Shown here piece by piece: positions 35,932 to 48,800 of a stretch of 64,000 bases of DNA (position 1 is its first letter; each line of letters opens with the position of its first letter). Origin of the DNA: Oxyruncus cristatus (lineage: Eukaryota; Chordata; Aves; Passeriformes; Cotingidae); contig VXAY01004287.1 of assembly GCA_013399855.1 (NCBI GenBank), forward strand, positions 304,690 through 368,689. Reading direction: 5' to 3'. The notes below the pieces were generated by a model. The model saw only the letters and a list, made by a program, of their open reading frames with translations, searched no databases and had not been told where the DNA came from. A program made the position numbers and the translations under genes.

Positions 35932-37740
35932 CAGTAAGTGCAACCACACAGAAAATTCTGTTGTTGTTGAAGAAAGGGACTGCAAGTCAGCGGAAGGAGG
36001 TGGTTTCCTGACAGTCCTAATGGTGGTGTCTGCTCATCCAGTTTTGTGACAAGAAAAGCGTTTGTTTGTTTTTTTTTCCAGGTAAAAATCTTAACGTAAT
36101 GTGCAGCTGTGGTTTAAGTTGGTGATGCTTTGGTTTGTATTAGTAACTCCTTCCTTCTGTTGGCATGAGAACTGCAGTACCGTGTAAACCGTGTGGGCGT
36201 TGCAGCACAGCAGCCACTTGTGAAAGGTCACTAAACTTGGAAGTTACTTTGCATTTGTAAGCGCTACTCCGTGTGAGGTTCTGACTAAACGTGGGGCTCG
36301 AGTCCGTCACGCCAGGGAACTGAACCTGCTGTTCTGTGACATACAAGACAGATTCACTATCAGGTGTAAGGACAAATCAGCTTTAGCAGATGTTGACCAA
36401 AAAAATAAGCTCTTACAGTGAAACAGCAGCTTGTTCTTTTTCATGATTCAGCTTCATATTTAAATACGTAACAGGACATAATAGGTAATGTCAAAAGGTA
36501 AGATAGTACCTCAAGATAACTATATAAATAGAAATACTTCCCAAGTTTTTGGACTTGGTTCAGTTGAACTACGCTCGTACAAAGCTTGCCCGTCACCAAA
36601 CGCGCGTTTCTGCCCAACGCCATCGGCCTTTAACGGGGGTAAGAAATCCACTGTGGTAGAGCTTGTGCACTCTACTGTAACTGGCTGCCACAACCATCCA
36701 TGGTGCTGACTGTAACGCCATTCCTGTGTGTCCTCAGTTACCTCTGGGGTTTGTAGGGAAAGAATGCAGCGGTTCTAGGAAGAGGGGGGTATTATACATG
36801 CTGTTCTACAGATGAAGATTGGAAACCAGGTTCAGCTACAGGAAATACAACGGAGCAAGGAATTCAAACTGTTCGTCCCAGCCCTTTTAGGGACAAGCAT
36901 AGGACAAATCACTCTGTAGGCAGGAGTTGAACCAAACCAAACCTGTGGTTTTCAAATGTAGAAAGCCCAACTCTTCATGTTTGGGTTAAGAAGCTGTCAA
37001 CTTCTGAATGATAATAATAATGATGAAATGTATGTATTAACTCTTAAGGCCATGCTTTCATCCTTAGTTTTTCAGTGCTAGAGGATTAGATAAACTTTTT
37101 TTATATTAAGCAACTTCATTATCTGAGAGAAACTACTTGACAGTTCAGAAAGTTTTTTTTTGTGTAAGTTCAATTGTGTGTGTGTATGTTTTAAGAGTTC
37201 AGGCCCTGTGTTTACAGAAAATTAAAAAGCAGTTGGAAAAGCTACTACTGGATAGTAATGCAATTCCTCCCCCCCCGCCAAATTTTAAGCTACTTCTAAA
37301 AAGGAGTGTGAACATAAGACCTCTATGGATAGCAAGGGCCGGGATCCATTCATGATGCACAGAGGATGGGGACAGTAAATTAAGACCTCAATGTCGGGGT
37401 TAAATTATAGCTTAGAATACAGTACATGGATTTCTTTACTACTCTAAAGAAAGCCAATCTGGGCTTCTTTTGCACAGTAGTGGAGTGCTGTTACAATCGT
37501 ACCTAGAGTTCCATGAAGACACTGCTATTGTAATGAGAGAGTTTTAAGCAGATTTTATTTTCAACTGTACCAGGAAAGCCATTGGTACCAATATGTCAAG
37601 ATGTGTTGCCTTTTGTTGGCTCATTTTTTTCTAAGAACATAATGAACCTTGTAAGTCCATTGCATTAAAGATGTACAAAAACAAATGGAACCTACTCTGA
37701 TATAGGACACTTCAATAAACAATCAGCTGATGTCAAACTT
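35932..37740 (+). other. FBXL2: FBXL2 3' untranslated region (predicted)
   Basis: Sequence between the FBXL2 stop and the AATAAA at 37714. A donor-like ACA|GTAAGTG lies three bases after the stop and a strong acceptor (pyrimidine tract then CCAG) ends at 36081, so part of this region could be spliced out. It includes a C9 run near 37,269. The 3' end is inferred from the poly(A) signal only. Confidence 0.6.
37664..37719 (+). terminator. FBXL2: FBXL2 polyadenylation signals (ATTAAA and AATAAA)
   Basis: ATTAAA at 37664-37669 and a canonical AATAAA at 37714-37719, followed within 20-35 bp by a T/G-rich stretch (gaatttgttg). These are the last + strand signals before the converging UBP1 end. Another ATTAAA at 37221-37226 could serve a shorter transcript. 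Confidence 0.6.
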
Positions 37741-37959
37741 GAATTTGTTGCAATTATTTCAGATCTACCCAAGACTGCTACTGGAAGCAGATCTGGGTGA
37801 CTGTGCTGGGTGCAGGATACACTACAGAGCTGGTTTACTTCCCTTTCTTTTCTTTACATACCATTAGTGGCAGGGCAGGTCTTGCAATTAATGTGAGTCT
37901 TAACAATGGACCTGTCTGTAATGTGTGTGAGGGGAAAAAAAGTAAAAAGAAAAGCACAT

Positions 37960-39806
37960 TTAAAAAATTATTGAAAAACATTTATTATACTTAAATTGAA
38001 ATGTGTACATCTTATTAAAAAACAAAAGCAATTTGCTGGTGCCATAATTTAATTCCAATTTCAAGTGAGCTGGACAAACTACTGTACAACTTTCAAGATT
38101 TTTTAAAATTAGATATTTGGATACTTTCCAATCAAGGATTTTTCCACTTTTATAAAACATTTGGATTTGAATGTGGTGTGAACTAAAAAGACACAAGTGT
38201 CAGTTCAAGAAAATACTAGGACCAAACAATACCCAAAGATGAACAACTCATAGTCAGAAATGTTTAAGTAAGTACATAAAATTTTACTTTCAGTGCAGAA
38301 AAAAAAAAAAAAAAGGAAAAAAACCCTCTAGGTTTGATGAATTTAAGTTTTCAAAATGCTACAGCTTTCAGAAGCTTTTCTGCTAAGCACTTGAGCCAGT
38401 TATGAAAGGGGAAATGAAAAAAAATCAAAGTTGCTTTTTTTACATGCTGTAGTAGTTGCTTACATGGAACACTGCAGCATAAAAAGCAAAACTATTCCCA
38501 AGCTTTTAGCCAGAGATCAAGGTGGAACTTTCCAAAGGCACAAAATGACAGCTCTGAAACTGTCACCCAATACATTTGGAAATATTCCCCTTTAAGTACC
38601 TAACCAGTTGAAACGTAATGTTACCCTAGGAAATGCTGTGCCATGACGTTACAAGAAATATCCAAAATACCGAAAAAGCACATTGCCTGCTTCAGAGAAA
38701 AGTGAGTATTTGGTCATATGGAAGAGGCACTGTAACAGGTGTACAGCATGGACTGGAGGGCAGAGAAGGGTCAACAGAAAAGGTAAGAAGATGTTTGTCC
38801 GTAATAGCAACTCCAGCAGGGCATTCACTGCTGGGAAGGAGACTTACAGGGTGTGTATTTAGTGTTTCTTAAGCAATTTATTCGATGTTGCTGAAAGCTA
38901 TGACAGCCCTGTGGTGCCAGTGGGTCATCTTCCCTCATCAGCATAATTCCACTAAGTCAGAAAACCCCACCTCTCACTGCTGTATTTTTAAACCCCACAA
39001 TTTTACAAGCAAAGAGTTAAACTGCAGCAGTGCTCCGCAGAGAACCTACGAAACTAAACATAAAGGATGCATAGGCAATTCTTTTCCATTAAACTCATTA
39101 AAGCAAAACACAATTACTTGGTACCCCATAGGATTTATATTAATCCCTCCAATAAGGTACTACTGATAATGCAGTTTGCTGCATGCATATATTGCATCTG
39201 TCTAGGGCTTCTTAAAAGCCCGTTTCTGGCATTTACACTTCTTACATACACTCTTATACACAATTTACACGGGAAGCTGTTTTGACAGCTTTACTCTCAA
39301 AGACCTGACAACCTGATCACTATCACCTTAACTACTCATCTCCACACAGATTAGCATGTGCTCTGCTAACATCAAAAAATAAAACCAGCGTAAGGTACAA
39401 GCACGTAATAGACAAACTGGCACAGAAAGGTAAATGCCCCCAAATAAGTTTACATTCATCTCCAACTGGATACAGATAATAGAAAAGCAACACTGCTCTG
39501 CTTCTATGAACTGTATCTACTGGCCATAATTTGCCTTATTTCAGTAAAGGGCAAGCACCTTTGCTTACATTGTCTTCCATGCCTGTACGTAAGCTGTCAT
39601 GGCATTATACCTCTCATGAGGACACTTAGCTATGGCAGTGATAAGAAAGTTCACCTATCAAACAGCTCATTAGAAAGGTCATTTTGTGTTTTCAATATGA
39701 AACATCTTATACAGTGAAGTTAGATCCTAAGGTTTTGGATGATCTTCATAATCTTTAGGCAGGACTTCATTCTGCGTTGGAGTATCAGTGTAGCGTTTGT
39801 GTGACG
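37960..39806 (-). other. UBP1: UBP1 3' untranslated region (predicted)
   Basis: About 1.85 kb between the UBP1 stop and the distal - strand poly(A) signal. It contains a 16-base A run on the + strand (38299-38314), which is a U tract in the transcript. Open frames here have no protein similarity I recognise. The extent is inferred from the poly(A) signal. Confidence 0.55.
37981..37986 (-). terminator. UBP1: UBP1 polyadenylation signal (AATAAA on - strand)
   Basis: TTTATT on the + strand reads AATAAA on the - strand. It is followed in the UBP1 direction by a U-rich run (ctttttactttttttt), a plausible downstream element, placing cleavage near 37,960. Alternative weaker signals on the same strand are ATTAAA at 38048-38053 and AATAAA at 38877-38882. 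Confidence 0.55.
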
Positions 39807-39844
39807 TCACTTCAGAATTATATGGAAGCCTTCACCATTTTCAG
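39807..39844 (-). CDS. UBP1: UBP1 last coding exon (window codons 488-499, stop)
   Basis: The acceptor is cttttttcag and the stop TGA is at 39809-39807. It encodes [11 protein letters not shown], matching the family's invariant HIILK end. The stop overlaps a perfect TGACGTCA palindrome. Confidence 0.96.
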
Positions 39845-42800
39845 CTGAAAAAAGAAAAAAGCGTCAATCTTTTTTAAACAGAACCGTAAAAAATACGAGC
39901 CAATGCACCAAAACACCAGTGTGGACTTGGTTTTAGAAGTACAGCTCATCCACAGCAAAAACAGAGCTGTTTGAAAATTTTCTGCTTGCGCTGAACAAAG
40001 ATGTTACGATTAATGATTTGTAACTGGATCTTCAAAGTTGGGACAGTTTCTGTAGGTCAAGTCTGCACAGAGTCAAACTTGTCCACTGATTACAGCCATT
40101 TGCTGGCACCTTTCACCAGAAATGAACTGGACTGCTGTGGAAGTGTGGGATTCCACACCAACCTACAGAAGATGATCGCTGACTAGCAATGAAAGAACAG
40201 AACGCTGTACTCTGCTCTGCTGACTCTCATGACTCAGTTAACATTCACTTTCTGAATTTCAGAGGTACTACTGCCAGGACTTGAAATTATTTTGAAACAT
40301 CACCATTCTCAACAATTATCAGCAGCAAGCACTGTGATGGCTGACTGAGTTTAGTATGAGGTTCGTTACCAAATGCTGTGCTGGTGCTGAACTGAGAACC
40401 TTGGAGGAATGCCTGAGGTGTAGCACTCAGCCTCTGTGTAGCACTTTTCTGTCACTATGTGTACAGATTTTTTTATTTTTTTTGCTCTAAGGAAAGTTCC
40501 TTGGTGGAATAAACAATTCAATTTTAGCCTGTCAGAAAAGATAACGTACCTTTTATTGTGGTGAATAAGAAACAACTCTCATCTTGAAAGTTCTGAACCA
40601 TCTGCAAAAAAAAAAACAAAACCAAAACGTTTCAAAACCCTCCTGAATAAGACCGATGCCAAAAAAAACCCAAATCAGGTACTAAATGCAATTGCATATT
40701 CTTAGTTTTCTTGAAGTGACACACATATACCAAATTAAAACCCACTGCTTGGTACTCATGTAACCAGTTGGGAGCCCATTACTGCTGGCTGTGGTTTTGG
40801 AACTCCCAAGTCTGTGTAGCAGACACCTGAATGAGCCCAGTTCAGCAATATTTAAATGCTCCCTGCCTTTGGGCATGATCAAAATAAATGCACACTAAGT
40901 ACTTGCTCAGCATCTATATAGATGAACTATATAGAGCTATACAGACCAGCTGCCTCTCTCATCATAGTCTCAATTTAGTCAGGTAGAGAAAGAGTGTCAT
41001 TGAAAGAATCCTTCTGCTTGTTTCAGTGTAAAGGAAAACATACTCTAAAATGTCAGAAAATACTCGGCTGCATTATCAAACAGAAAAAACCAGTAACAAA
41101 TAAGCAAGCTTAAGAAAATCCTCCCCTCTAATTCATAAATAAATGTCAAGAAAATAAAGTTTTCATTACCTGATCACTAACAAGAATGTGGATGCCTGTG
41201 GGACCCTGTCTGTAAACCTGGTTGATCTGATGCAAAGGAATATTAAACGCCAAAGCAAGCTTGCGTGTGACTTCTGAGGCTGCCATCTCCTCTAAGTAGA
41301 TTGCATGATAAACTACAAGAAAGAAAAGCATTTACATAAGGATGGTGCTAATGGATAACAAGTAATGATACGAAAAAAAAATCTGAATCTCTTTACACAC
41401 CAGGCTTTAAAAAGTTTTGAAAGCTAAAAACGTGTAGTTTACTCTCCTGTTCTCACTAAGAAGCACAAACTGCTCTGACTTCTCTTTCAAGGAAAGTCAC
41501 AAGCACGACTCTCTGACAAGGGGGAGGCTTCTGTTCACTCTGAGACTGAAGGTAACTTCCACATTTTTTCCTGTATCCCACACAAAAAGGCAGTCATGTC
41601 AAACACTCACCTAAAGATGGCTTTGGAAGTAGTTTTGGGCAGTCTCAAAAGAATCAGGTAGTACTTGCATTTGACTTACATGTCTATGCTGTTGCTTTAA
41701 ACAGGGATATAGATTTTGGGTTTTTGGTAAGGGAAGCCTTTTGCAACTCTCTGAATAAACTTCCTACAGATTACCTCAGAGCTGAAGGGTGGCAGGGGAA
41801 AATACAGCACAGCAAACGAACAGAACCTTAAGACAAAGCAGCTGTTCAGTTTGGTGCTGTATTTACAGTTCTGTAGCTTTATTAAATAGTGTTTGAAACC
41901 CTGGGCAGCTCCATGTTTGCACATTCTGCTGCCCCAAACCAAAGACTGAAGATAGCCGGGGAAAAATACATTTTTGACAGCAGCAGTATTCTATTGACAG
42001 ATCCTCCTCCACCTCAGTTCTTGCATGGAAAATACACAAGCATGATTGCAGCAGCAGCCCGTACAGATTTCAGCTGGGGAACAAAGGTCTCTTCTCTCGA
42101 AGCGAAGAGCAAGAAAATTATTTCAAAGAGCACAATTATTTTAAGAATGACATGAATTTACAAATAATCTAAGTTTCCATCCGTGTAGAAACAACAGTTG
42201 TTTCAGAAAAATAGTACTAAAATCAGGAGCTTGGCTGTTTGGCTTGTTTTTCTGCTTGGCTGTTTTTCCTTGTCCAGGCTCTACAGTTTTGGTTCAGCTG
42301 CACAGAAAATGACAGCAAACGCGTAGCAGAAGATGGGAAAGAATTTAAAGTGTTTTATTTGCACCTAGCTTTTACATTTATATGTAGATATTTATATGTG
42401 CCTTGTCTGTAACAACAGGCACAGCTCATTTGAGGGCTCCCTAAGTAATTACAATGTAACTGGTTAGTTCTATGAATGCATTGAAAAAACCCGAATCATT
42501 TAACCTTGAGAGGTTTTCGGTTCTGTTCATCCCGTGAGGTGTTAAAGCAGCACTACTGCTGTGAATACAACTTCCTATGGTTTCTCTGTACACCAGAAAC
42601 AGAAACTCAGCCTCTTCACTATGCCTTTTTCCTTCCCATCTAGATTATTTTAGGCTTTTAAGACAGGGAACGGTGTGCAGAGGCCGCTGTGCGCCGTACC
42701 GTATATTGCACCGTTGCTGCTCTCACCATTGCCTGCATCTTGTCTTTCCAGTTGTATGCTCCGTAATGGCTCCTGACACACGTAGATTGTTAAACGGGGC

Positions 42801-45800
42801 CTAACAGACCTGCACAGTTCAAGGAAATCACACGTCAGAGAAAAGGCCACGTGCCCTGGAAATACAGAAACTGACAGATTTGTTGTGCTAACAGTACACT
42901 CGACATGGTTTCTTTCACTTACCCCCCCCCAAAATTAAATTAATATAAAGGTTAAGCGGTCTCTCAGATGCTTCTGCATTTAAACAACGTTTCAATCAAT
43001 TAAGAGTTCATTGGGACGCTGCTTGTTGGAATTCTGGAACACAACTCCTGAGCACCAACAACTCTTCTAGAAAGGCCATCAGTAACAAGTACCCATTTCA
43101 GACAAATCAGCCACACCACCTGGGATGCTGTCTGTGTTAGCACTCAATGCCTGTGACCTCAAAATGCCTCAGGTTGTTCCAAGCTCCCCTGAACAACAAG
43201 TTTTGTGTCTTGGCAACAAATCCATCTATATCAGGAAATCGGCAGGGCCCACCTGCATCTCTCCTGACTCTGCCCTGGAGGAGTACATAGGAGATAATTT
43301 CTAGATGTCCTGCTGCCAATTCCTGAGGCAGCTCACACAGGCATCACGGTCCATCCTGACACTAACTTCCCAAATCTCCCAATTCTGGAATTCCCTATCT
43401 GTAGGAAATGACAGAACAACATCCAACAACGTCACCACCAGAACATTACCTGGATTTCAGTGCATTATACAGCCGAATTCCATCGGCTGGACCACAGATT
43501 TGTACCAGATCTTCTCTTGTCAGCTTTAATAAATCAGCACCTGGAGAAACACATCAGGATTTAATGATTATTTAGCATATGAACACTTTTTAAAATAAAC
43601 TGTATGTTCATTTCAACCAATAACAACAAACTCCACCATGATAAAAATGGAATCCAGCAAGCGGGAGTAAGTAAAATTCAGAATAGGCACTAGTGAGCGC
43701 TAAATAATATCGACCTGTTTTCCAGAGGGGGTTAGTTATGCTTTTGTGTGTTCTCATCTTTGAAACAGTGCAAGTCTGCAAGGCGCACGATTTCTGTAGA
43801 CAGATGATTGTTTATAGACAAACAGTGGTTTTTGCTGGCACCCAGGTCAGTGTGTTTTGAACACATGCAAAAATACAGAGCAAAGAGATTCGATGGCTTT
43901 TCACTCAGTGAATTATCCCAGGCACTCAACTCATTCCTCCTGCCCTCTGTGCACTTTAGCAGCATTACATGAGTGCATTGTTAGAACTTAAGGCTGGCAT
44001 AACTAAAGCAGTGTGGACAAATCAGTACATCAGCAACTTGGGGTGAGTCCAGGCTGTGGGATACTTCCATCCAAAATCAGCTTTGGTTTTTAGTTTTTGT
44101 TTTTAAACGATGCTGGGAATAAAAGATCTGTGAAAACAACTGCTTCCCTGAAGATTTACTTCAGAAAAGGAAGCCTCAATCAGAGATACTACGCAGATCT
44201 AAACACAAAATGGAAGGATTCTTCTGAGAAGCAGCATAGGTGTCAACAAAGAAATCAGCGATCTGAAAAATCAGTCACTGTTACAGATGAGTGGGAAAAC
44301 AGGAAAAAAAAATATAATCTTTATTGGTGAAAATACTCCACAAACTATCTAGGAATGCACAGGTAAAAGCCAGGAAAAGTAATTTATCATGGCTCTTAAA
44401 TACTGTAATAAAAAAATGCCCACACCTGAAGTAGTCCAATAAAAGCCATGTACACCACACCTCTTGCTTCAAAGAAAAACCAGCCAGCTGCTATTTGAAA
44501 GAAGAAAAATTCTCCAAGAGTCTTGGTCAGAAATTTGGTACTGAAGTTTACTGAAAAAGCTTCGCAACCATAATACAAGAAGCACAGATCAACAACTAAC
44601 CAGCAGCAGAAGAATAAACCTCCCCTGGACCAGGGAAGAAGTCTGGTACAAAGGGAATCCTGACTGAAGCACGAGCTAAGCCAAGAGGCAGAGAGCCGGC
44701 ATCATTCATCATGTGTCACCAAAGAAAAGAGAAAATTAATTTTATTTATGGTGTGTAGTGTCATCCCACCCTCTGCACAATTACATGCAAGGTGGAAGAA
44801 GCGAACAGCAAACACAGCCCCACGTAGTGCATCTATTGCCATGTCTTGTGTCAAGAAACAAGAGGAAACTGCACTGCTATTTAATAAACAAATCAGTAAA
44901 TAAATATGTATACCATGTAGTTCTTAGAGAATTATTTTTCAACACAGAACGTGCTCAGTAACACCAAGAAAGAAAAAAGTTAACTATAGATACCTGAGAA
45001 ATTTGAAAAAAGCCTTGTATAGGTAGAGAACCTATTCTTGAGCAACCACTGCTGAGTTTCCTGGATGGTGGCCGAAGGATGAAGCTGCTGTAAGAAACAA
45101 GATCGGATATGATAAGTTGGATACTAAAAAACCCAAAACCAACAGACCCCAAGCCATTAAAAATTTTCCCTCGGTTAAACACTTCCTCAGCACCTATTAA
45201 TATCAAGTATAAATCAAGTGTTCTGACACAACTATACAAATATAGCCATTAGTATCAGAAAGCAAACACTCACATCTCCTGACCCTTGAGAGGTTCCATC
45301 TCCTTGATGATTTGGGGAGGAAGAATTGCTACAGATTAAAAAACAAAAGGAAAAGTATTACTAGAATTTTATAAGCTGAAATATTTAAGCACTGTTGAAA
45401 AATAACTTGAAATTCCCAAAACAATACATCTCACAGTTGAAAGACAAATTAAACACCACGTAGATTGAAACTTGTTAAACTCAAGAGAAGGATCATCCCA
45501 CTTCAATATGGAAGTGTTCTGGTTCCTATATATACTGAAAAAGAAGCTTTACCAACACTCAAGGGAGGTTACACGGCCACTTCACTGTCTTAAAGGGTGA
45601 CTGAGGAAGAATTAGTAAAACACAAGGCAGACAAAAACCAGTATACAGACCAGACAATACCACTGTAAATAATTTTGGATCAAATGCAGATTTGGTTACA
45701 GTAGTTTAATTAATGACTGAATATAAAATGCTACCAATGCTATTTTTGTTGAAATGCTTTTGAAGACAATTGCTGGGGTTTTTTCTTACAAATTAGACTC

Positions 45801-48800
45801 ACTGTGTATGAGGGGAATGAACTGTTCTTAATGAAAAAAGCTAAAAATAGTTTCCATAGGCAAGGACTAAATTAGAATAGTTAAACGGTAAAGTATTTGC
45901 TATATGACAAAGGACAAGAAGTGTTTTTAAAACACAGGAAGAAAGAAAAATGGTGATGCAGAAGCAATGACCTTATAATTGAACCAAATGATAAAAGTGA
46001 CACACCATAAAATGAATATATAGGTCAAAATGATCTTTCAACTCCCCATGGAACCAGAAAGTAGTTGCATTTACTCAGAAAACGCTTCTGAATAAGCATG
46101 ATTTTAAAATGCTATCTTTAATTGGGGTACAGAATAGAAACCTACCTGTCTGGGACACTGTAGGTATTATGCTGAGCAGAGGTAAAAGTTGGAGCAGGAG
46201 TAGGACTGTTGTTTACAAATGTTGTAGGAGTATCAGGCCACGGTGAGCACTGAAGATGGAAGAATTAAAACTTCAGTTTCTCTTGACAATACATTATTTA
46301 CTCTGATGCACACTTGTGTTATTTAAAGCCAGGATTTTATCCACAGAGTATTCTGATTTGCAATTCCAAATCAAGATTCCCTCTATCCCACACATTACAT
46401 GCAGATATTCCAGGTAAAAATCGGTCCTGTTTTATCTTGTTCTTTCACGAAGACTCCTAGTTATACTATCTTCTGCTTACAAAATTTAGGGTATTATTTG
46501 TGAAACTGACAAAAGACCTGTACAGATTATTCAGTTTAAAACAAAACCAACCAACCCCCAGCCATCTGCTGGAAAAAAACTTCTTTCATCCTGCAAGGGA
46601 TGAAAGGGCTGTTTAAACTGCAGGTATCACACGACAATAGGTGCTCAGTAATAATAAGTTATGAAGCTAGATTGTAGCTTGTGAATAAATTGAATGTACC
46701 GGCCCTGACAGCAATTAAATACAAATGGAATTTTCAGTAGAAATTTTAAGTTCAAAATTTTTATTAATTTACTGCAGGACTAAAATATGTTTACTTACAT
46801 GGACTGATTCTCTGAACTGCTTGGCAAACTAGAATTTTTTACACAAATTTAAGTCATCACAAGTATGTGATAAGCCAGCTGTCCAATTTTGTCAGTCTTT
46901 TTGGGGGGATTTTTTAAAATCATAATGATTAAACCCTTCAAAACAAGGCTACCTTTAGTGCTTCCGATCGTATTGAAAATCCAGTATTTTCAAGAAGAAC
47001 AAAAAAACCACATTTTGGTATGTTTGAAGACATGATTAAAACAAGCAAGTAGCCCAAGATGAGGTAAGCTAAGACCACGGCCCATTAAAACAACAAGGAT
47101 TTCTGATATACTTATCATGCACCAGCTAAACACCCCGTAAGGAATTTCCAGAGTTATATCATAGCCTTGCAGGGGAGGAGGAGGGAGGAGAACAAGTATG
47201 ACCTAACAGCAATGCAAACTTATTTCAACGATTTTGTGTTGAAAGACCTTTCTGCCATCCAGGGTAAACAGTAAGCAAGTGCAACACCAACCAGCTGCCA
47301 TCTTCTCTAAGAGAGGCAACAACACTTCTGTGCTGGACTCCAGTCTTCTCTTTTCAGAATTAAGACTGTAAGTTCCCCAGCACAGTGCACAGAATTAAAA
47401 AAAAAAAAAAAAATCAGCCTAAAATGCAAATAGCTTAAAAATTAGGAACATTCTTTATCTGTCTGAGATCTATCTTTAATCTGATTTGATTCAAACCAGC
47501 ATTTTTGCTAGCCACTGTGTACACAGTCTTTGATTTCGCAGTCAAAGCCACCCTTCAGCCTGCAAACAGTGCCCCCCCCCAAAGCACACTCCTCTATGAC
47601 CTTGTAGGAGGACACGTTCTTCCTCTTATTCTGTATAATCCCACCTGTTGCTTCTCTTCTCGAGCTCCTTTTTAATGTTAATATCATAGATAATGTATTA
47701 CAACACAAGAGGCCTTCATTCCTAATTACGTGGTCCAAAGCCGTAAGTTGAAAATAAAAGCTCAACATAATAATGTTAACTTTGTTCTTCTGAATTATTT
47801 TGAAAGAGCAGTTAATATTCTTTAATTTTCTGACATTCTCTCCCTATATTTAAATCTAAGATGTTTATGTGGACACACAGATGCAAGCTCTACATCCTTA
47901 GCCACCATTCCCTTAGAAGATTCTAGCAAAGAATGCACTGGTGCCAGAGAATGTCTTTTGAGACATATCCCAAGGCAGGTACTACACTAATGTTTCTGTC
48001 CTTCAAACCAGCTGAAGTTCTTCACAACAGAACTCTGGGTTTAAATCCAGGAAGAAACAAATTTTAAGTATTTGGAGAAACAGAATCCCAACCCAAAGCA
48101 AGTAGCCTCTCTTCTCCCATAAATACATTTTCCTACCTAGTCTCCTCTTCTAGCAAAAACATCACTAACTATCCACCGAGACTAAGTCAGTTGGTTAAAA
48201 AGAAAAAAAATAAGTAGTAGTAAGTGATATACTACTGCAACGTGTCTATTGGCTCCGTTCTCCTTTCTTCTGTCTTACAGCTTGTGGAGGGAAAAACGAG
48301 TATTTGAACACTGAGATACTTAATTCCAAAAGGTTCAAGAAACAAAAGTCTTCCAGCAATTAACCCGAGCTGAGCTGATTGTGCTTTCGAAATCACTCCC
48401 ATGGCACAACTGCCCTACACTTCACAAACCCGCAGGTTCAGAAACAGGATTAAGCAAATGCCTGGGCATCAAATCCAGTAACACTCAAAAGACTGAGCAG
48501 ACACGCTTTTCTAACACCCTGCATGATGAGTCTGGATCCTGGGGGGGTGGGTGGCTACAAGGAGAATGGATCACAGAAAGGTGGCAGGGCTTCCCTGAAA
48601 CAGCACCTGCCATTGCCACTGTGGGGGACAGAACACTGGACTTCACAGAGTCATCCTCCGATCAATCAGGATACTTCTCATATTTCTAAGGCAAAACTGA
48701 GTTAAGCACAAGACATTCAGCAAGATAATGATACTAATACCGAAGTCCCTGGCCAATGAACACAAACCCAGGAGAAAAATGTCATCCTGTCACAAGGAAG

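Larger units (their letters stand above)
39845..42699 (-). other. UBP1: UBP1 introns between the last four exons
   Basis: Three introns (39845-40549, 40602-41169, 41313-42699). AT-rich; no repeat family, RNA gene or extra exon recognised. Confidence 0.7.
42810..46145 (-). other. UBP1: UBP1 introns around the SAM-domain exons
   Basis: Introns 42810-43449, 43541-44993, 45088-45273 and 45329-46145. A C-run sits near 42,922. Several short open frames are present but none resembles a known protein. Nothing else recognised. Confidence 0.7.

Noticed and set aside
36820..36930. Possible MIR-like SINE (acagatgaag..ttggaaacca) in the FBXL2 3' UTR
   Set aside because: Only a few words resemble the MIR core and the order breaks down, too weak to annotate.
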